Shown here in pieces: positions 15,507 to 23,700 of a stretch of DNA of 39,513 nucleotides. The stretch's first letter is position 1. Each line of letters starts with the position of its first letter. The DNA lies in contig JAGROY010000118.1 of the NCBI GenBank assembly GCA_020439995.1, forward strand, positions 1 to 39,513, in the 5' to 3' direction. Source of the DNA: Verrucomicrobiia bacterium (lineage in GTDB: Bacteria; Verrucomicrobiota; Verrucomicrobiia; Verrucomicrobiales; DEV007). The notes beneath the pieces are model-generated. The model was not told where the DNA came from. It worked only from the letters and a program-made list of their open reading frames with translations, and searched no databases. The translations under genes were made by a program, and so were the position numbers.

Positions 15507-16670
15507 TCACTTGACGAGATTCTCGACTTCCGGCAGTAGCAGTTCCGACATCTTTTTGGCACCCTGATCAGTGAGGAGTGCCTCATTTAAAAAGTGTGCT
15601 CCATCCTGCGGGATGGCCCCCATCAGATTGACGAAAGGCACGCGTGCCTCTGTGGCGTATTCGTTTGCTGCTGCGTAGTAGCGATACAGTTCCTTTTCGA
15701 CCCAGCCAGGTTCCGGCTTCTGCTCCGGCTTGGCAGGATCGTTGACTCCCATCGGAATCATTAGCAGCCGCCGCGCATCAGGGTTCATAAACTCGCCGCA
15801 GAGCGTTGGCTCCCCCACCACCAGAACTTTTGCCCCGACATCCCGCGATGCTGCGACGATGGCCTTCAAGCCCTCGAGGTATTCCACCAGCGGGTCTCTC
15901 CCCTCTAGGCGCTGAACGGCGAACACAAGATCCTTTTCCCGGTAACCGATCCGAGCCGCCTCCATCATGTAACCGTAGAAGTTTGGCTGACCGAATTTCT
16001 TCTGCTGTAGCTTTTGATTCGATTCCTGTCGGCTGCGGCTGAACCTGCGAACAATCTGAGACGAGTTCACCAGCATGCCCTTCAAGCCAGATCTCTGACG
16101 GTGAACCTGGATTCTATCCATCCCGGTCTCGTCATACTGGTAAGATTCAGGATGGAACAGCACGTCCTCGATCCCGTGCTGGACGATCACCAGATCAGGC
16201 TTGAACTCATCGAGATAGGTCTGCGCCCATTTTGCCCCGAAACGAATCCCTCTCGATTCGACTCCCAGTGCGCCAAACTCGAACCGCTTGTCCGGGTGAG
16301 CCTTCTTCAATTCCTGCTGAAGCTGCCCCCACCAGGTATCTTCAACATTCTGCAAAATCCCTACAGTGGCCGCACCACCAATGCAGACGACTCGAACGGT
16401 GCCGCTTGCCTTTGCCCCCTCCGTCCAGCCGCTGCGACGCAGCAGGTCGTTTCCCACTTCGAAGTGAACCTTGTCCGCTACGCCGGCGATCTGATTGTTC
16501 AGGAATAGATTGGTGCCAATGTCGGCCTCGACCGGAAATGCGAGGTGCAAGACGACTTCGGCCACGACCACCAGGCCAACAATCGCTCCGAGAGCAGTGA
16601 AAACGAGTTTCGAAGATTTTTTCAAATTAGGAATGGTGCGTGGTTCCCTGTCATAGGAACACAACCCCAT
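15507..16670 (-). CDS. Membrane-anchored SGNH/GDSL-fold protein lacking the catalytic triad
   Basis: About 387 residues from the ATG at 16670 (a GTG at 16673 is also in frame). An N-terminal anchor (about 19-45) is followed by an SGNH-like alpha/beta domain. VVCIGGAATVGIL aligns with the block I GGS-T segment, with Ala where the nucleophile Ser should be. The block III G-x-ND site reads HGIED. The C-terminal DxxH site reads NEAL in FLNEALLTDQGAKKM. Ser, Asp, His and the oxyanion Asn are therefore all replaced, while the spacing of the blocks is kept. Extracytoplasmic binding or scaffolding is inferred, as for catalytically dead SGNH relatives in polysaccharide assembly. No neighbour clarifies the role; its 5' side faces an ECF sigma gene on the same strand. 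Confidence 0.75.
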   Translation of the reverse strand: MGLCSYDREPRTIPNLKKSSKLVFTALGAIVGLVVVAEVVLHLAFPVEADIGTNLFLNNQIAGVADKVHFEVGNDLLRRSGWTEGAKASGTVRVVCIGGAATVGILQNVEDTWWGQLQQELKKAHPDKRFEFGALGVESRGIRFGAKWAQTYLDEFKPDLVIVQHGIEDVLFHPESYQYDETGMDRIQVHRQRSGLKGMLVNSSQIVRRFSRSRQESNQKLQQKKFGQPNFYGYMMEAARIGYREKDLVFAVQRLEGRDPLVEYLEGLKAIVAASRDVGAKVLVVGEPTLCGEFMNPDARRLLMIPMGVNDPAKPEQKPEPGWVEKELYRYYAAANEYATEARVPFVNLMGAIPQDGAHFLNEALLTDQGAKKMSELLLPEVENLVK

Positions 16671-16718
16671 CACTTTGTGAACTGCAATTACTCAGTTCCA
16701 GAGAATCAGGCCTGCAGC

Positions 16719-17342
16719 CTATGGCACCAACTTGTCGCCGACAATGTCATGTAAACGCTTGACGCTACGCCGGATACGAGCCTTAACCGTGCCGAGAGGC
16801 TCATTCAACTGATCAGCTATCTGCACCTGAGTGAGTTCGGCAAAATAGGCGAGTTCAATCACTTCCTGCTGCTTTGGAGTCAAATTCAGGATCGCTGATC
16901 GAACGATTTCCCGACGCTCTGTGGCCTCCAGCGATTTTTCTGGATGACCATTCGAATCGCTCATTTGCTCAGCTACCAGAGCCTCCTGAGTAGCCGCATC
17001 ACGCAGTCGCGCACGCCGACCATTTGCTCTTACACGGTCGATCGCCCGGTTCCTCGCCATCGTAACCATCCAGGTTCTCGGCTTCCCCTTGGTGAGTTCG
17101 AACGAACTCGCCTTCTTCCAGATTTGCCAGAGGACTTCCTGAGTCATGTCTTTGCTATCCTCCGCGTCGTTCAGGACGCGATGTACGACGGTAAAGATCA
17201 AACCGTGGTACATATCGCACAATTCCCTGAACGCGTGTCGATTACCATTGGCGATTTCAGCCAGGAGCTGAGCTTCTCGGGACTGATCACTCGCGTCACT
17301 CAGGTCGTCCTGCACTTCAAGTTGTTTGGGTAGAACATTCAT
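16719..17342 (-). CDS. ECF-type RNA polymerase sigma factor
   Basis: 207 residues. Sigma region 2 spans about 35-105: LCDMYHGLIFTVVHRVLND, then EDSKDMTQEVLWQIWKKA and KGKPRTWMVTMARNRAIDRV, the -10 recognition helix. Region 4 is about 145-200 (LTPKQQEVIELAYFAELTQV, then LNEPLGTVKARIRRSVKRL, the -35 HTH). The GKPRTWM stretch is typical of the SigK-like ECF group. No anti-sigma gene lies downstream, and the next gene on the strand is the SGNH-like protein. The gene is divergent from a MerR/B12-binding regulator and shares a 126-bp region with phased TTTGTnTA repeats that overlap its probable -35. Control by that regulator is inferred. Confidence 0.92.
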   Translation of the reverse strand: MNVLPKQLEVQDDLSDASDQSREAQLLAEIANGNRHAFRELCDMYHGLIFTVVHRVLNDAEDSKDMTQEVLWQIWKKASSFELTKGKPRTWMVTMARNRAIDRVRANGRRARLRDAATQEALVAEQMSDSNGHPEKSLEATERREIVRSAILNLTPKQQEVIELAYFAELTQVQIADQLNEPLGTVKARIRRSVKRLHDIVGDKLVP

Positions 17343-17352
17343 AGTTAATCAA

Positions 17353-17381
17353 GATATAGACAGCGCATCGCACTTTGTCTA
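17353..17381 (-). promoter_or_regulatory. Candidate promoter of the ECF sigma gene
   Basis: On the minus strand TAGACA (complement of 17376-17381) and TATATC (complement of 17353-17358) are separated by exactly 17 bp, about 10 bp upstream of the ATG at 17342. The -35 element is part of one TTTGTCTA half-site, so an operator-bound protein would block it. A short transcript leader or leaderless start would be implied. Confidence 0.5.
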
Positions 17382-17428
17382 TTGTTTGTATAATAAAAAA
17401 TAAAATTTGGTCGCATTTTTGTCTACCC
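17374..17428 (+). promoter_or_regulatory. Candidate CarH/LitR-type operator: half-sites on an 11-bp period
   Basis: TTTGTCTATTG begins at 17374, TTTGTATAATA at 17385 and TTTGTCTACCC at 17418; a weaker TTGGTCG begins at 17407. Offsets are 0, 11, 33 and 44, that is multiples of 11 bp. The known CarH tetramer binds direct repeats of 11 bp, so the geometry fits the adjacent B12-binding MerR protein. A reverse copy (TAGACA) lies at 17357-17362. The second half-site contains TATAAT (17389-17394), a possible -10 for the plus-strand regulator gene, which would give autoregulation. Confidence 0.55.
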
Positions 17429-17468
17429 ACGTAACCTTAATGAACTGAAGCCAGCCTCTCTGACCGTT

Positions 17469-18443
17469 TTGAATCCTGAGACACCCACACACCGAATGAA
17501 AATCGTGGCCCAGCGCACGGGCCTCAGCCCGCATGTAGTGAGGGCGTGGGAAAAACGCTATGGTGCAGTAGAACCCGATCGAAGTGGCACCAATCGGCGG
17601 CTCTACAGCGATTCCGATATCGCAAGACTCAAGCTCCTGTATAGACTCACTCAGGCAGGCCACAGCATCGGGCAGATCGGAAGACTGAGCACTGAACAGC
17701 TTCGGGAACTCACCGAGCAAAGTCACGGACGCGAAAGCGACCTTCGCTACGTGCTAAACAGCGACCAGTTGGAGAAGGACAGGAATGAGCGGGAGGATGA
17801 GACTCAATCCGCGCTCAAACTGCACCTGGCAGCGGCTTTAGAAGCATGCCGAAGAATGGATCAGCCAAAACTGGAAGGCGTGCTCGACAGCGCCATTTTG
17901 CGACTAGGCTATTCCGGTCTCATAGAGAGGCTGGCCGGCCCACTGATCACGGCGATTGGCGAGGAGTGGCACCAGGGCCGGATGACAGTAGCTCAGGAAC
18001 ACGCTGCCACCGTCACGATCCGCGCGTACATTGAGAAACATGTCCGCCAGTATCCTGTCAGTGGCGGGGAACCTACCATTGTTATTACTACACCGGCCGG
18101 ACAGATCCACGAACTGGGGGCAGTGCTGGCGACCGCCGTGGCTAGAAAGGCAGGATGGAACGTCATCTATCTCGGCCCCAGCCTTCCGGCCGCAGAGATT
18201 GTGGGAGCTGTGGTGCAAAGTGGCGCAACCGCACTGGCTCTCAGCATCTCATTTCCAGCCGACGATCCAAACCTTGCCGCCGAACTCCAGACCATACGAC
18301 AGCTCGCAGGGGATCAACTGGCAGTGTTTGCCGGAGGCCGCAGTGCCCAAGCTTATGCAGACACTTTGCAGGAGTCTAACATTGCCATCATCAGCGACCT
18401 CAGTTCGCTCCGGGAGACGCTTTTGGCCTTGCGGGGGCACTAA
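17469..18443 (+). CDS. MerR-family regulator with cobalamin-binding domain (CarH/LitR-like AdoCbl photoreceptor candidate)
   Basis: 324 residues from a TTG at 17469; an ATG at 17496 (residue 10) is an alternative. The N-terminal MerR HTH (about 9-75) has VAQRTGLSPHVVRAWEKRYG and NRRLYSDSDIARL. A helical B12-binding cap (about 115-195) contains W167 and E177-H178 in WHQGRMTVAQEH, which is the W-x9-EH signature of adenosylcobalamin-dependent photoreceptors. The Rossmann-like B12 domain has TPAGQIHELG with H214 as the expected lower axial ligand, then NVIYLGPSLP and SISFPADD. In known relatives dark AdoCbl-bound tetramers repress and light disassembles them. It is divergent from an ECF sigma gene. 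Whether it binds AdoCbl here is inferred from motifs. Confidence 0.85.
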   Translation: MNPETPTHRMKIVAQRTGLSPHVVRAWEKRYGAVEPDRSGTNRRLYSDSDIARLKLLYRLTQAGHSIGQIGRLSTEQLRELTEQSHGRESDLRYVLNSDQLEKDRNEREDETQSALKLHLAAALEACRRMDQPKLEGVLDSAILRLGYSGLIERLAGPLITAIGEEWHQGRMTVAQEHAATVTIRAYIEKHVRQYPVSGGEPTIVITTPAGQIHELGAVLATAVARKAGWNVIYLGPSLPAAEIVGAVVQSGATALALSISFPADDPNLAAELQTIRQLAGDQLAVFAGGRSAQAYADTLQESNIAIISDLSSLRETLLALRGH

Positions 18444-18454
18444 AACGCTGGAAG

Positions 18455-19879
18455 CTACACGCCAACTATCTTTCTGGAAACGTGACCTTCATTGAGGTCT
18501 ACCCTTTCCGGTCGGCCTTTGTGCATGTAGACCACTTTGGTATGGTCCAGTCCCAGCAGAGCCAACGTAGTGGCGTGAAGATCGTGCACATGAAGGCGGT
18601 CTTCAGTGGCAAACAATCCCAACTCATCGGTGGCACCGATCACTTGGCCGCCTTTGACACCACCGCCAGCCATCCACATTGTAAAGCCGGTAGGATTGTG
18701 ATCACGACCGTCACCCTTTTCGCTCATGGGAGTGCGCCCGAACTCCCCACCCCAGATCACTAGAGTCTCATCCAGCAGTCCGCGCTGCTTGAGGTCAGTG
18801 ATGAGCCCGACGATCGGTTGATCGACAGCCGCGCAAAGCTTTGAGTGATTCACCTCCATACCTGAGTGGCTGTCCCATTTGCTCCCTGCTCCGTGGTACA
18901 ATTGCACAAAACGCACGCCGCGCTCCACCAGACGACGCGCCAGCAGACAGTTCCGCCCAAACACTTCCGAGTGTTTCTCGCCCATCCCGTAAAGCTGTTT
19001 CGTGCTGTCACTCTCGGTCACAATATCGATCGCATCCGGCGCCTCTGCCTGCATGCGGTAGGCGAGTTCGTAGCTGCGGATGCGGGCCTCCAGGTCCGAG
19101 TTCGAGCGCCTGCTGGCGAGGTGGGATGCGTTCAGCTTTTGCAGAAACTCGAGCTTCCTCTGCTGCCGCGAGCTTGTCGCATTTTTCGGCGCATTCAGAT
19201 TTTTGATGGGTTCATCTCCAGGATCGAACAATGCTCCCTGAAAGCTGGCAGGCATGAATCCCGCCCCCCAGGAACGCGCACCATTCACAACCATCGTGCT
19301 CGAATCCTTGATCACTACAAAATCGGGAAGACTCCGGTTTTCGCTACCAAGGCCATACGAGACCCAGGCCCCCAGACTGGGCCGACCTCCGAATACTGAG
19401 CCGGTATTCATCTGGCAAACTCCACCCGAATGATTGATGCCATCGGACACGCAGGAACGGATCATGCACAGCTCATCCGCAATCTGCCCGTGCTGCGGCA
19501 GCCAGTCTGAAATCCAGAGCCCACTCTGCCCATACTGGGCCCACGAGCGCTTTGATTCCAACAGCGGCGAATTGACCTCGCCCATCGCGGTGACCGGACG
19601 CTCAAAACTGTCCGGCAACGACTGGCCTGCCAGCTTGTTCAGCAACGGCTTCGGATCAAACAGATCCAGATGGCTCGGCCCGCCTTCCATGAAGAGGAAG
19701 ATCACATTTTTCGCCCGGCCAACTGCATGAGGGATCTTCGCAGCAGCAGCATTGTAAGCCTCCGCAGCGAACATTCGCTCGCCTGTCATCGCCGACAGCG
19801 CAACCGCACCAAACCCAGCACCTGCACTACACAGGAACTGCCGCCGGGACGTAGGAAGTTCGATCCGATTGCAACTCAT
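18455..19879 (-). CDS. DUF1501 family Tat-exported protein
   Basis: 474 residues. A Tat signal is visible: TSRRQFLCSAGAGFGAVALS (about 10-29). The body matches DUF1501 (alkaline-phosphatase/sulfatase-like superfamily): NVIFLFMEGGPSHLDLFDPK (about 59-78), SGGVCQMNTG, RGVRFVQLYHGAGSKWDSH, LVIWGGEFGRTPMSEKGDGR and DHNPTGFTMWMAGGGVKGG. These contain likely metal-binding Asp and His residues. The length is normal for the family. In Planctomycetes and Verrucomicrobia it usually follows a DUF1549/DUF1553 cytochrome gene, but here it is alone, with neighbours on either side unrelated. The enzymatic activity of the family is not established. The ATG at 19879 fits the signal peptide. Confidence 0.9.
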   Translation of the reverse strand: MSCNRIELPTSRRQFLCSAGAGFGAVALSAMTGERMFAAEAYNAAAAKIPHAVGRAKNVIFLFMEGGPSHLDLFDPKPLLNKLAGQSLPDSFERPVTAMGEVNSPLLESKRSWAQYGQSGLWISDWLPQHGQIADELCMIRSCVSDGINHSGGVCQMNTGSVFGGRPSLGAWVSYGLGSENRSLPDFVVIKDSSTMVVNGARSWGAGFMPASFQGALFDPGDEPIKNLNAPKNATSSRQQRKLEFLQKLNASHLASRRSNSDLEARIRSYELAYRMQAEAPDAIDIVTESDSTKQLYGMGEKHSEVFGRNCLLARRLVERGVRFVQLYHGAGSKWDSHSGMEVNHSKLCAAVDQPIVGLITDLKQRGLLDETLVIWGGEFGRTPMSEKGDGRDHNPTGFTMWMAGGGVKGGQVIGATDELGLFATEDRLHVHDLHATTLALLGLDHTKVVYMHKGRPERVDLNEGHVSRKIVGV

Positions 19880-19964
19880 CCTGTAAGAAAGTAGCCGGAA
19901 TCAACGGAAAAGGAAGCTCTAAACAACGCAGCGCATGACAAGCCGAATCACGCATTCAACATCG

Positions 19965-20630
19965 CTACCGCCCTTGCAGTTCCCCAATCTCGCGCTCCAG
20001 ATTCGCTCGTGCTAATTTTTCCCGATCGGCAAAATGCTCGGTCAGATAGATCGGCTTCGCCAGGATTCCAAGCAACACCGCCGATCGGCCTTTCGCAAAA
20101 GCATCCTGCGGGACATGGGCATACTCCTTTCGTATCGCCGCCGTATAGGCCCGATAGCCAGGAGCGTCAGCAGCGAGCACCAGCAGATCGATATCCACCA
20201 TTACCTTTTCATCTTCAACATCATTCCTGCTCCTGCGCGGATCAGTCGCCAGAATCAATCTCGCCACAGTCTGGCTCTCCGCTTCAGACATAGACGCACC
20301 CACCAGCTGCAGGAACAATTCAGCACTGTCCTCCTCGTTGGTCGACAATCGAGGATCGTAAATTGCATCGTGAAACCAGATTGCCATTTCAATGAGAGCC
20401 AGCCCGCGTTCATCGATAGGAAGCGTTCCGGCGATGCAATCCAGCGCGGTCAACATGGCTCCTACATGTTCGAACGTGTGATAGTGGCGATGGGGCTCCG
20501 TGTAGTGCTTGAGAAGATTACTCCATGCAAGAGTCGCGTCGCTGTCAGACATCCCAAAACCCTGACACAGCCGCTCGAATCGGTTGTACTCATTCTCGAA
20601 AAATCTCTTCACGCTGATCAGAATGATCAC
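19965..20630 (-). CDS. HD-domain metal-dependent phosphohydrolase-like protein (COG4339 type)
   Basis: 221 residues from a GTG at 20630; other possible starts are GTG at 20612 and ATG at 20552. The family motifs are present: HYTEPHRHYHTFEHV (His pair), AIWFHDAIYD (the HD motif), NEEDSAELFL and VDIDLLVLAA, which match the predicted HD-superfamily hydrolase group COG4339. The substrate is unknown; a nucleotide or phosphoester is likely from the superfamily. It is cytoplasmic, with no signal. It is divergent from the CotH giant at 20735, so the ~105 bp between them must hold both promoters; I could not define either with confidence. Confidence 0.85.
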   Translation of the reverse strand: MIILISVKRFFENEYNRFERLCQGFGMSDSDATLAWSNLLKHYTEPHRHYHTFEHVGAMLTALDCIAGTLPIDERGLALIEMAIWFHDAIYDPRLSTNEEDSAELFLQLVGASMSEAESQTVARLILATDPRRSRNDVEDEKVMVDIDLLVLAADAPGYRAYTAAIRKEYAHVPQDAFAKGRSAVLLGILAKPIYLTEHFADREKLARANLEREIGELQGR

Positions 20631-20734
20631 CTTCCCTGCAAGTGCAATCGATTAGTTGCCTCACGGCTACCGATTCGATGGCAACGCGAATTCTCTTGTT
20701 TGCCGCACCTCGCAACATCATAAAGCATTCCCTG

Positions 20735-23700
20735 ATGAATCACCTACAGTCCGCCCGAAGCCTTCTCCTCACGCTGACCTTCACCATTTCACTGGCTCTG
20801 GGAACGATACAGGCTGCTTCTGCTCAGGTGATTTCAGAGATCCTGGCAGGCAACAAAACCGACTTCGTTGATGAGGATGGCGATTCATCCGACTGGATCG
20901 AGATCAATAATCCAACCAGCCACCCCATTGAACTGAAAGGTCACTACCTCACCGATGATCCGGCCGAACTTTTAAAGTGGGAATTCCCTGCGGCCACGCT
21001 CGCTCCCGGCGGTTACCTCGTGGTGTTCGCATCAGGCAAGAATCGCGCGATTGCTGGCGCAGAGCTGCATACTAACTTCTCGCTCGGCAGCGGCGGAGAG
21101 TTTCTTGCACTCGTGAAGCCCGATGGCCTCGCCATCGCCAGCCAGTTTGCACCCGCGTATCCAGAACAAATCGATAACGTCAGCTACGGCAGGGGGATCG
21201 CCGCGCTGCCCTCCGATGTCACTTTGATCGAACCCGGAGCGGACAGCCGATGGTTCGTGCCGGACGCTGAACCTGCCAACGATTGGCGCATCCCTGAATT
21301 CGACGATTCGAGCTGGAATTCCGCCCTCACTGGAATCGGCTTCGACTACGATGATCTCACTGGAGCTGGCGGCAACACCGAGGACCAGATGCAATCTATC
21401 AATGCATCGGCCTACCTTCGCGTGCCTTTTTTGATTGAAAATCCTGCAGGTGTGCTCGCGATGACACTGCGGATGAAGTTCGAAGATGGCTTCGTTGCCT
21501 ACATCAATGGGCAGCAAATCGCATCCGACAACGCACCAGAGCAGGTAGCCTTCGATTCGACCGCCACCACTTCGCATCGGGACGCCGATGCGCGCGTCTA
21601 CATCGACTACACAGTCGACTTCTCAGGCAAGCTCGTTGCAGGCACTAACATTCTGGCAATTCAAGGCATGAACGCGACCACTGGCGGCTCCGATTTTCTG
21701 ATCCTTCCGGAACTTACAGCGACGATATTTGACACCAACCAGCCTGCGCTTGTTGGCTTCTTTGAGTCGCCAAGCCCAGGCGCGCCTAATGGAAACTTGA
21801 GCTTCCTCGGCATCGTCGAGGACACTGCGTTCAGCGTCGATCGCGGTTTCTACGATGCCCCCTTCGACATTGAGATTACCTCAGCCACTGCCGGGGCAAA
21901 GATCTACTACACCACCGATGGCTCAACGCCTTCCGAGCAAAATGGCGACCTCTACACCGGGCCGGTGACCATCAGTAATACCACCACGCTCAGGGCGATT
22001 GCCACACTGCCGGGATTCCAACCGACCAATGTCGACACCCATTCTTACTTTTTCCTCGACGACGTCATCACCCAGTATGCGGACGGCGTGCCGCCCGAGG
22101 GCTGGCCACTGCGCACCCAGAGCGGTCAGACTTTCAACTACGGCATGGATCCGGACATTACAGAACGCTTCACCCCGGAGGAAATGAAAGCGCAACTGAG
22201 TGCGATCCCAACGATGTCGATCGTGACCGACCTCCCGAATCTGGTGGACTCGCGCACCGGAATCTACACCCATCCCGGCAGCCGTGGCCGTACCTGGGAA
22301 CGCCCGGCTTCGCTGGAGCTGGTCGATCCACTGGGCAATGAAGAGGGATTTCAGATCAACTGCGGACTTCGCATCCGGGGTGGCTTCAGCCGTTCCGGTG
22401 ACAACCCGAAGCACGCCTTCCGGCTGTTCTTTCGAAATGACTACGGCAGTGGAAAACTGAACTATCCACTATTTGGAACGGAGGGTGCCGACGTGTTCGA
22501 AAACATGGATTTGCGCACCTCGCAGAACTACTCATGGTCCTTTCAGAACAACAACGCCAACACCTACCTGCGCGAAGTTTTCTCCCGCGACACCCAGCGC
22601 GACATGGGACGCACACACACCCGCAGCCGCTACTACCACCTGTACGTGGACGGCGTCTACTGGGGCCTGTACATGACACAGGAACGGGCAGAAGCGGCCT
22701 TTGGAGCCACCTACTTCGGAGGGGATCCCGACGACTACGACACGATCAAATCCGCTGGCAGCCCCGGCGGCTACAATACCGAGGCGACTGATGGAGAGCT
22801 GAACGGTGACTGGCGCACGCTGTGGAACCTGACACGCGCACAATTCGCCAATCCCACTCTCGAACGCTACATGGAGATCCAGGGTCTGAACCCGGATGGC
22901 ACGCGAAATCCCGCATTGCCCGTTTTGCTCGATGTGCCGTCGCTCATCGATCATACCCTGACCACTTTCTATACCGGCAGCTTCGACTCACCGCTACTGT
23001 CAGGAGGTGGCGGCTCGAACAACTGGTTCGGCATTCGCAACCGCGTGTCCGGCGATATGGGATTCGTGTTCTTTTGCCACGACGGCGAGCACTCGATGGG
23101 AGTGAACGGCACGCAGAACATGAACCGCGTTGGCCCCTTCACCGGAGATCAGGGGAACTTCTCCAAGAGCAATCCTCAGTTCCTCCATCAGGATCTTGCC
23201 AGAACCGATGAATACAAGATGCTGCTGGCCGACCACGTCTACCGTCACTACTTCAACGACGGCCTGCTGACACCGGAAAAAGTCGCCGCGCGCATCGAAC
23301 AGCGTCGTGCTGTGGTCGACAAAGTGATCGATGCAGAGGCCGCACGCTGGGGCGACAGCAAACGAACCAGCAACCCGTATGATCGCGAAGACTGGGAAGC
23401 CGAAGTGCGCCGACTTTTCAGCTACGTCGAAAGGCGGACCGACACCGTGCTGACACAGATCAAGCGAGCAAAGCTCTACCCTGACACGACACCACCCGAA
23501 TTCAACCAGCGTGGAGGCCAGGTTCCAGACGGCTTCGTTGTGCAACTCGTGAATGAGACAGGCGAAATCTACCTCACACGCGACGGTAGCGATCCACGGA
23601 TGATTGGCGGCGGCATCAATCCTTCGGCAACTCGTTTGAGTGGATCTACAGAAGCCGTCCCCATGTTCGAAGCCGGCGCCACCTGGAAGTATCTGGACAA

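Noticed and set aside
17389..17394. TATAAT as a full promoter for the MerR gene
   Set aside because: There is no convincing -35 at 16-18 bp; only the -10-like hexamer can be supported.
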